A DNA stretch of 39,166 nucleotides from Multifurca ochricompacta (taxonomy: Eukaryota > Basidiomycota > Agaricomycetes > Russulales > Russulaceae), in the NCBI GenBank assembly GCA_022496185.1, contig WTXG01000310.1, forward strand, positions 1-39,166, read 5' to 3'. The notes below the pieces were generated by a model. That model did not search any database. It saw only the letters and a list, made by a program, of their open reading frames with translations, and was not told the origin of the DNA. The position numbers and the translations under genes were made by a program. Below, one piece after another: positions 31,090-39,166 of the stretch; position 1 is the stretch's first letter, and every line of letters begins with the position of its first letter.

Positions 31090-32531
31090 GGTCGAAGAAT
31101 ATATATTGACGACAACGTCAATGAACGAGTAGTACGAGTGTTGCGAAAACTGAAGGTGTTTGTCGTCGTTGTTATTAGTTAGTGCGCGCACGGCACGGCC
31201 TGTGGCGGCACCGCCGAGGGTTTCCTAAAGTGGATATAAATTCACACGCTCGGCGTTTTCCGATCTCCTAGTTATGATAAATAAATAAATAAATTAGCAT
31301 ATATATCTCTCTCTACTCTTACTCTATTCTATTCTATTCGATGCTTCCTCCTCGGACTCCACGTTTCCTGATTGAGTTGTCGTCGGGTCGGGTCTCACAT
31401 TCCTTGAACCAATGATATTCCCGATGTCCACGGGAGGAAGTCACTCAAATCCTGGGCTCAGGTGTTAGGCTGCCATCTGTGGAAGGGATTGTTTAAAGGA
31501 ACGTAAGGAGGAAGGAACAAGGGGGATTGTGTACACGCCGCATCTAGACCGACAGACATCTTGAAGCATTCGGATCCGCTCTGTCACCAACCAAACCAAC
31601 TATACATTTTCCGCTGAACTTCCGCTCAGTGGCAGTGACCTCAAAAGGGAAAGGTAAAGAATCAAAGAATCGAACTACTAACGAACGTGCTCATTGCTTG
31701 AGCGTGAGAAAAATACCGGACCGGGCCGAGTCGTATCGTATGAAGTGAAGTTTAGGTTGTGCGTGCGTGGGAGTGAGTGTGAGTGAAGTGTTTGAATGAT
31801 ATGATATGAATTTTGAATTTTATATTATTATTGAATTAAATGGAGTCGTCTTCATGTCCCCCTCCTCCCCGTCATTCTCTTCTTCTCCCCTCATTCCCTC
31901 CTCCTCTGCTCCTTGAGTCAAAGTCAAAGTCCATTCCACCATCCCTGCATCGGTCCGATCTCGGATCACCTCAGTATTCCTGACTCGATTCCGGTTTCTT
32001 TCTCCTCCCCCTCCATACTTACAAGTACCTCTCGCCCCAGCCTTGGCTTATTTTCCAACAACAACCATCTCTCTCTACAGGGGGCGTATTTCAAGCCCTT
32101 CACTGCGTCCTGGGAGCGCTCAACACCTTAGGTAGGCTTGTGTGGTTTAGCCCTTCCTTTGCGCCTCCTCCCATTCTTTGCACAGCTCCTCTCTGATGCT
32201 TTCCTTTGCTGCCAAGGCCTCCCTTGATTGTTTTCTTAACCGACGGATCTCTCGGATCATAGCGTAGCACTGTATTGTAGAGATTTACCCAAGGTCCGCA
32301 TTTCATACCCGCCCTTTCACCGCTATCATCTTACCAGCTATGATGATCCCCACAACCTTCTCAGACGCGATCAACGAGATTCCCACCCCTCTTGATTGAC
32401 AACTTTCAAATTGTATACCTATACTTTTACATTGGTACTTGTTGTTTCCTTTCTTTGCCTTTCCCCAGAGCTCCCCGAATGACTTTGACCCCACCAGTAC
32501 CGCCCTCTCCCTTCTATATATCTTTTTTATA
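31090..32531. other. Upstream region of the V-ATPase and kinase genes, no gene seen
   Basis: This 1.4 kb lies between two divergent starts. It has ATAAATAAATAAAT and TTCTATTCTATTC runs (31275-31340), AT-rich stretches near 31800-31840 and a long pyrimidine-rich leader (31855-32060) typical of fungal transcription start regions. Splice-like signals (for example GTAGGCTTG at about 32132) suggest introns in the kinase leader. No open frame there looks coding. Confidence 0.45.
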
Positions 32532-34606
32532 ATGTTGCTCTCCCCGCCCTCTCCACCTACACAGCATCTTTTCCCTCCTCAGCCATCATCCTCTCAACCG
32601 ACAGCGTCGCCATCGTCCCGCTCTCCTCTGAGCGTGATCACAGTTTCATCCGGTTCCTACACATCATTAGAAGATTATTCATATTCCCCTACTTCCGAGT
32701 CATCCATACCGCATTCCGAATCTTCAACCAACTCTAAAACAAGTGCATTTTTTGGCTCGCCTTTCCCAACAACTTCTCCTGCGTCAAATTCTTCTCAATC
32801 ACTCACCTATGTATCGAAGACTGCGGCCTTCTTCTCTGCTCCCTTTACGGACTTTCCGACTCCGCCCCCAAATCAGCAATTTACTCCTCGTGATTTCCCA
32901 TCGTCTTCCCGTTCTTTAACTGCAGATTTTTTTGCCGGGGCTGCATTTTCTTCGTACCCCACATCGCCGCCGAGCTTACGTTCTAGCACCTCAAATGGGT
33001 CTCTCCGGACATCAATATCGCATACGTCGTCTCCCTTACATTCTTCCACACCACTTCCATTAGAACAAAGTGAAGAGGCGGAGTCCACGCCAGTTCCGAA
33101 ACCTCAGGTTCCCTTAATATCGCGTCTGTTCCCTTCGCGGTACTCGTCTAATCGACGTACGAGCGACAATGTTCCGTACTCAACACGCGGGTTTGTAGAC
33201 TTGGAGCCACCTGAAGACGTCCTTGTCGCTTCTCCGCCCAGCGTAGAACCCCCCCGCATTACAGAGCCGCCCTCTGTGACGCTGGCAGCTGCGTCCTCAG
33301 TTGATGCTTACACCACTGGATCGTCGGTGCATCCCGACAATGAGGATGAGCCATCGTACGAACTCGTGCGGCGGATAGGTCAAGGCGGGTTCAGCCTAGT
33401 CTGGCTCGCCCGCGCGGTGAGAGGAGATGGTCACGGCGCACTTGTCGCGGTGAAGATGATCACGCGTGCTGATGAGCACAGTGACACCGCCATGCGAAGG
33501 GCTTCGCGTGGCGAACGTGCGAGCTTCTTGCGTGAAGTCGAGGTGTTACACGTGCGTGCGCCACAGTGCGCTCGCTGGCGCACGCTGACTCGATTTTCTT
33601 AGTATCTGACACCCTCACACGCTTCAGTCCCGCGATTACATGCATCATTCACAGTGCGTACCCATCACGTCCTCGTGCTTGAATACGTTGCTGGCGGAGA
33701 GCTCCTGGATGTGGTCAACTCGGACGAACAGCACGCGCAGCTCGGCGAGAAGCTTTTGCGGCGAATATGCCGTGAGCTTGTCAGCGCCGTCGAGTGGATG
33801 CATACGCGTTTTGTCGTCCACCGCGACATCAAACTAGAGAGTGCATCTCTTCTCTTCCCCCCCTCCCGGATTATTTCTCATCTACTGACATTGTACTCTG
33901 TCGGGCAGACATTCTCTTAACGGCTGACCCTTTTGTCGCACTACCAACTGATGATCAGCCACTCGTCAAACTGACTGACTTTGGACTTGCGCGCAAAATC
34001 GATCCGGATGATCCCTGGTTGAGTACGCGGTGCGGTAGCGAATCATACGCTGCGCCAGAGTTGCTAGTGGCATCACACACCGATGAGCAACCACTTCCTG
34101 CACTCTCTCGTGCGCCGTCCGATGCCCATGGCACATCAAGTACGGCCCAACCAAAATCCCGCGCGTCGCGCGTACCTGGTACCTATGACGGACGAGAGAC
34201 TGACGCATGGGCGCTCGGGGTAGTCTTCTTCGCACTCGCAACACGCGCGCTACCATTTGACCCGCCGTTAACGCTCGACACCCCGCCAGCAGATGCAGAC
34301 GCAGAACGAGCGCGCAGACGGTGGGTTCTGCGTGTCGTGCGTGGGGAATGGTTCTGGCCTAACGTTCCTGTCCCTTCGGCCACTCTGGTAACCGAGAAAG
34401 TTCAGGGGGAAGGAGAGATGGAGGCGGAGGCGGAAGCGGAAGCGGAAGGGGAGAGCGAGCCCTGTGGCATGGCGCTGGCACACATTACGGCCATGCGGAA
34501 TTTGGTGGCAAGATTGCTTGTGAGTGATCCACGCCGCCGGGCGCGCGTCCATGCGTTGTGGGATGAAGAGTGGTTGGGTGCCTCAGCTCCGCCCGCGCCG
34601 TCTTAA
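32532..34606 (+). CDS. Serine/threonine protein kinase (CAMK-like), Ser/Pro-rich N-terminus
   Basis: Three exons (32532-33551, 33603-33840, 33909-34606) give 651 residues. Residues 1-270 are a disordered Ser/Thr/Pro tail with several TSAFFG/TAAFFS/TADFFAG repeats. The kinase domain has the Gly loop IGQGGFSLVW (from 282), VAVK Lys at about 308, HASFTVRTHHVLVLEYVAGG, HRDIKLEN with catalytic Asp at about 415, LTDFGLAR with Asp at about 443, and a SYAAPELL activation-segment end. DTWALGVVFFA-type and ALPFD motifs follow in the C-lobe. An acidic EAEAEAEAE run is inserted in the C-lobe. It is an active-looking kinase of the fungal CAMK/Snf1-like group, but I cannot name the subfamily. The acceptor at 33602 was chosen because it restores the family motif VPRLHASF. 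Confidence 0.82.
34421..34450 (+). repeat. In-frame GGCGGA/AGCGGA hexamer repeat in the kinase gene
   Basis: Five GAGGCG/GAAGCG units encode the EAEAEAEAE stretch in the kinase C-lobe. It lies in the loop region before the last helices, where insertions are tolerated. Confidence 0.7.
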
Positions 34607-37600
34607 GATCACTCACTTTCCATTCCCACTGGCCTTCCGTCCTTAATTCCTCACTCACTATTGGCATTGGCCCTCTCCCTTCCCCCCCCGGTCCCCTTTC
34701 TTCCATAACCCATAGACGCTCACCTGCCTTTTTTTTTTCACTGCTGGAACATGAAGAAGCCAAGCGATACCGTTGGATTACGACCCAATCATAACAACGA
34801 CAACAACAACAACATTTCATCGATTTTTTTTTTTTTTTTCAAGTAACATACTGTCATCCACCCAACGCAAATTAAATGTACACCGAAAATATCTAATTGA
34901 AGAACTCAAAAAGGTCCCCTCGTTCAAATGCAACAACAAAGAAACTCTTAACACCAGCCACGAACAAGAAAAAGAAAGAAAAAGAATATATAGGTTTACA
35001 TTTTCTTCTGCCTCTCTACCACCTCCTAGAGTATAACAATAATCCTTGTGTGTTGTTTGTTCTTTCTTTTGTTCTTTTGCTTTCTTGAAAAGATTGTTTG
35101 TGTGCGACTAAACTTTTTTTTTTTCTTTTTTTTCGTCCCTGTGAGTCGTACTCATTTGTGTGTTTATGTTGTACGTACGTCACGATTATATAGTATAGAA
35201 ATGACTGATCAGTCAGTCAGTCCTGCGCGCGTTCAAAACCCGATCAGCAGCAAATCAGTCGATCACTTTGAATAAACAAAACAAAACATAAAAAGGACAG
35301 TAAACGACGCGCCAATAGACGGGAAGGCGGCCCCGTCGTAGCAACACACACGTTTAGCGATGGATGGATTGATAAATAGTGGTTTTAATGGAACAGAACT
35401 GGCTGGCTATCCAAGGCACACATAACTGCCAAGTCCCAAATTTTTTTGTGAACCCGAACCCTTGCAACCACGAAAAAAGAATATTGTTTTCTTCTGTTAA
35501 TATTGGTCGGCGGAAGTGAAAAGGGGGGGGGTTATGTTATGTTATTATTATTAATTGGATTTTTCAAGATAATGACCTGACGCGTCATCGTCATCCTTCG
35601 TCGTTGTCAGGAAAAAAAAAAAAAAGCTCTATTAAAATTTGTAATTTGTAATTTGTGTTGTACAACACACAACACACAACCTCCGTAGATTGTGTGGTGC
35701 CGAGGTGATGTGAGCTCTCAGCTTCTTCCGGTTCCAGGGGGAGGTGGGGAGGGGGGGGGGGGTGAAGAAAAGAAAGAGAGAGAACTTCGTGTATTTTTTT
35801 TTTGTGTGTGTGATAAACTCCCCAAGATAAAAATAAACAAACTGACGGGTTCAGGTCAACATTGGTTAATACGTTGAAAAGGTTGTTGTGTTGTAAGTGA
35901 GGGTTGTAACATCCTCCCCCCCTAGGGTTAGTGGGTGCCTGATTGGTAGGGTAATTCCCCCCCCCTTCCTCCCCTGTGGCACCACAACAGGTTCTAGCTT
36001 TGGTGGCCTCAGCATCTTTTTTTTACTTTTAATTTTGGTTTTTTGACTGTAAGATGGACGATAGGTAGTAACGCACAGTTGCAAGTGGGGCACGCTTCTG
36101 TCTGTCCTGTCTTGTCCTGCTGTCAGCACCACCACTGTATTGCGCCACTTTCTTTCGTTTTGTTTTTGTTATTATTATTGCACCCACCGGGTGTGTAACA
36201 TAGTTACGGTAGGGGAAGGGAGGGAAGGGAATAGATACACATACCATCGCCCGCCCAATCAATATATTCAATAATTCAATATATTCAATCATCATCATCC
36301 TTTACCCCATTTGGATAGCCTTGGAGAAAGGAACCCCCTCCCCTTCCCCTTCCCTTCCCTTCCCTTCCCCCCAACCGAGTTTTTTCGCGAATGCCAATAT
36401 GCCAAATGCAATAATCTTACTTGTCACTTGTCACCTGGTGCCATCGTCGCATTCGGAAGGTAAAAAAGTGTTACCGGGAAACTCGCAATTTTAGTCACTT
36501 TATTCCTTTCGATGCAAATCCTGCACAGCGCACAAAAAACATCCCTTCCACTCCTCTCCAAAAACACAGCCCCCAGTCCAGTCATGCTATGCTTCCCCCC
36601 CCCCCCTCCTCCCCGCTTCCTGCCCCACGGGGTGTATTTGACGACCCAACCACGTGCCGTGTAATAAAACGGATGTGTTTGTGTGTTTGTGTGTGCCCAA
36701 ATGTTGCGCGCGCATCATCAATTAGTGCCTCTTGTTCTCAATCAGGCAAGTCAGGGTTCAGGTTCACTTTACCACCGTTATGTTGGTGGTGCTACTGCTC
36801 AACGGCTCTAATCGAGGCGGAAGGCACCAATATACTTTCCCCGAGAGACCCCTAGACAGTTAAGCGCAGTCGCAATGTTCCTCACTCCCTTCCCCCTCCC
36901 CCCCCGGCGCGCCCGATCTACTCACAGGACAGGACAGAACAGGGGAAGATAATTAATAAGGTAGGGTGGGTGTATTAGGAATGGCATCCACATGACAATT
37001 TCTATATCATATACGATATGCTTTGCCGCGGCCCTTTGATAGAAGCCATCAACGTCGCTGAAAATCACCTATTCCCAGAACAGAAAGCAATTCCACCTTC
37101 CACTCTATCAAACCTGACTCGACAGCTAGCTACATAACTCTAACCTTCAACATGCTCTCTCAACTCCTTTAAAGGCGTTCCGGGGAGCATACAATAAACC
37201 ATTTCAGTAGTTGATTGAACAAAATTTGAGCTTGATCGGTCAATGATACTTCTTAAACCTTGGTTCATCACTCACTCGTCTTGTTTACTGTGGTCGGCGG
37301 CTAAAGAACCCTTGATCTCGGATTATCGTCAATTGGTTTCAGGATAAGTTTCCATCCGACATGGCAACCGTTCGGCGGGTCTCGCGCCATCGCCATCGCT
37401 TCTGACTTTGTAACTGTCCTGGAATTTGGCGTTACTTACAGATCGTGCGCCTATTCGCCTTCTTAAGACATAGCGCTGCCTCGTGGTGTTTCCAGTTGAC
37501 ATTTGGTAAACAGGTCCACTTTTGGTCACTAAGTATCGCTGTCGCACTATCGTTGGCTCCAGAATGTCCTTAAAAACCCATGTACAGAGTAAGACGGCAT

Positions 37601-37692
37601 CGAACTAATCCCCCCTGCATCCATAGTACCGAACCCACCGGCAAGATTTGCGTAGATCGCAGCCTTCGGTGTCTCACGTCATTCATTGAGCG
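34607..37692. other. Long intergenic region (3.1 kb), no gene seen
   Basis: No open frame here looks coding. It is filled with homopolymers and simple repeats: poly-T runs near 34826 and 35115, a TGACTGATCAGTCA palindrome near 35202, TGTAATTTG repeats with a GTGTTGTACAACAC palindrome near 35640-35670, poly-G at about 35750-35762, and a GTGTTTGTGTG run near 36675-36695. A long pure pyrimidine tract is at 36334-36372. A mobile-element origin is not evident. Confidence 0.5.
36334..36372 (-). repeat. Pure polypyrimidine tract; minus strand can form a G-quadruplex
   Basis: A 39-nt run of C and T in blocks such as CCCCTT and CCCTT. On the minus strand it gives at least six runs of three or more G separated by AA, a strong G-quadruplex or triplex-forming pattern. 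Confidence 0.6.
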
Positions 37693-38972
37693 ATGGACAG
37701 GGAAGTATACCTGTATGACGCCACGTCCGATAGTTTGGGGTATCCCATTTTACCTGTGCAGGACAGTATATCCTGTCACCCAGCCATCGGCGCCAGCATC
37801 ACTCCAGCCTCAGACGTGGGCAGCACATTTCCCCACCAAGGCCAATCGAGCTGTTTCTTGGACGAATCACGGATGAATTCTTGGTCGCTACACGCCCCTT
37901 TGTATGTTTACATCCCTCAGGTCAATGCAGAGGCAAGTCCATTAGTTGGCCATGCTTGCATTGACTAATGGTCACGCATGTCATGCTGCCCCCCCCCCCA
38001 ATATACAGATGCAGCAGCCTATCATCACTTGGAGCACTGGTGAAGGAACTCTAACCCCACCCCACCAAACTCTCGACCTTTATGATGAAGGCTATTCCAC
38101 CATCCATTCTGTGGACTTATTGTGTCAGGAGATGCTCCCTGGTTTTAACTTGGTACGTACGAGAAAAAAAAAGGCACTCCAACTGTGGTTATGACATTCC
38201 GATCTGACGTATCCAGACCTCCTCTGCCTCTTCCTCTGCCTCACCTGCATCTCTGCACTCGAACTCGCAAGAACCTGACGGTTACGGAATTGTTGCAAAC
38301 GATCAGATCCCAACATACGCCGATCATGCCAATGTGGATACGACTGCTAGCTGGCGCGAGGAGGTCAAGGCAAGCAATGCACCTCCGGACAAGGGCCATC
38401 AATACAAGCCTTCTAGCGACCATTCTCCTTCCCAACCAAGCGACACTAGCTACTTTTATGACTTTTACGAGGCCGTGCCACAACCCCAAGTACGTCCGAC
38501 ATGTGATTCAACGATATCCGACTTCTCGTCGTCGCCCCCGTCGCCCCCCGCCCCTGCCGACTCTCCCAGACGTTCTCCGCACTTGTCCCACGGAGGGGTA
38601 CCAAGGTCATTGCCTTGTGACATCAAGTGATCATCCCCACCCTTCCCCGCAAGTGAACAACGAACTGGCAACAGCATCCTTGACTGAAAACCCTGCTACA
38701 TCAGATCAACCAGCTGGTGTGCGCGAAGTTTTCAGAGGTGGCCGGTTCCTGTGCTCGATCTGCGGTCAAGTATTTGCACAAGCACAGGGTCTCAATCGGC
38801 ATCGCGAGAGAGACATGAGCCCAAGTTATGCCCCTATTGTCGTGCTTTCAAATGGGGTCGCCCGTACCTATTCAAGAAGCACCTCGAGACGATGCACGCC
38901 GACGTCAAGTCTGAGTCGGCAATGGACGCGGCTACGAAGGCTCGTGGGGTACCATTATCAATCATGGGCTAG
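37693..38972 (+). CDS. C2H2 zinc-finger protein, frame broken in finger 1
   Basis: Exons 37693-37920, 38009-38152 and 38217 to about 38502 encode a low-complexity Ser/Pro-rich N-terminal part (MDREVYLYDATSDSLG...). A last exon from about 38570 carries two zinc fingers. Finger 1 is CSICGQVFAQAQGLNRH. Its second His is lost because the GA run at 38806-38813 has one dinucleotide too many for the frame. Finger 2 (LCPYCRAFKWGRPYLFKKHL then ETMH) is intact in the next frame and ends at TAG 38970-38972. A nuclear DNA-binding role is implied by the fingers. The intron between exons 3 and 4 could use donor 38490 or 38503. The gene is either a recent pseudogene, a polymorphic allele or affected by a sequence error. 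Confidence 0.6.
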
Positions 38973-39166
38973 GGCGTCGAGGGCGTAAAAAACAGATCAC
39001 GCTTCCTAATAGTGGACACCACCACAGACAGGGTTGTAGCATCATCACGCAGCATCCGTTGATATTGTTTCCGCCGACCGCGGAGGCCGAGACCTTCAGT
39101 TATGTCTCCACCATTTGATTCACGCGTCAAGATGACGGGATCGAAGAGAAAAAAGGTCAGGCGAAA

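Noticed and set aside
36421..36855. A 144-codon + strand frame
   Set aside because: Its codons come from CCCC, GTGTGT and similar simple repeats. The translation has no domain-like content.
39102..39166. Start of another gene (ATG then a short basic stretch, cut by the window end)
   Set aside because: Only 21 codons are visible and nothing upstream supports a promoter.
1..39166. A CRISPR array, prokaryotic operon or biosynthetic cluster
   Set aside because: No regularly spaced repeats with unique spacers. All genes have spliceosomal introns and their functions are unrelated housekeeping roles.

Overview
This 39.2-kb window is nuclear DNA from a filamentous fungus, most likely a basidiomycete of the Agaricomycetes. 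The evidence is a dense set of genes with many short GT-AG introns (about 41-120 bp), a fungus-specific translation elongation factor 3, a fused HMP kinase/thiaminase-II gene of the THI20 type, a fungal SAGA subunit (Ngg1/Ada3), and TATA promoters of the TATATAA type. The exact genus cannot be told from the sequence. All gene models were spliced by eye. Exon sets that close in frame from ATG to stop are given as full models.

Layout. Positions 1-476 hold the 3' end of a + strand gene of unknown function. From about 2.38 to 5.77 kb is a repeat island. It contains a diverged pair of about 340-bp direct repeats, each with a TATA box, around a 440-bp imperfect hairpin. It also holds a decayed tRNA-derived (SINE-like) sequence and a 0.9-kb foldback element that is almost one large palindrome with internal tandem repeats. 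From 5.86 to 7.26 kb the minus strand has open, coding-looking frames of unknown function. A complete six-exon gene for a secreted HNH nuclease-like protein (DUF1524 family) lies at 7.4-8.3 kb. From 8.3 to 10 kb only two short open frames are seen.

The second third is a gene-dense block. It has an SLC41-type magnesium transporter (-, 9.99-11.95 kb) divergent from Ngg1/Ada3 (+, 12.3-14.7 kb). Next is a complete 1.7-kb LINE-like insertion that carries only ORF1 and is flanked by a 14-bp target site duplication. Then THI20-like (+, 17.2-19.6 kb) converges on endonuclease III NTH1 (-, 19.7-21.4 kb). These are followed on the minus strand by an M50B-like membrane metalloprotease made of 11 exons with 13-, 25- and 26-nt microexons, by elongation factor 3 with one apparent frameshift, and by the V-ATPase a subunit.

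The last third has a Ser/Thr protein kinase (+, 32.5-34.6 kb), about 3 kb without a recognisable gene, and a C2H2 zinc-finger gene whose first finger is broken by a two-base GA-repeat slip.

The genes do not form a single pathway. They are ordinary housekeeping genes (translation, vacuolar acidification, base-excision repair, thiamine, chromatin, Mg transport) interrupted by mobile DNA. The most unusual items are the ORF1-only LINE, the foldback element, the paired promoter repeats with a hairpin between them, and the microexon chain of the M50B gene.
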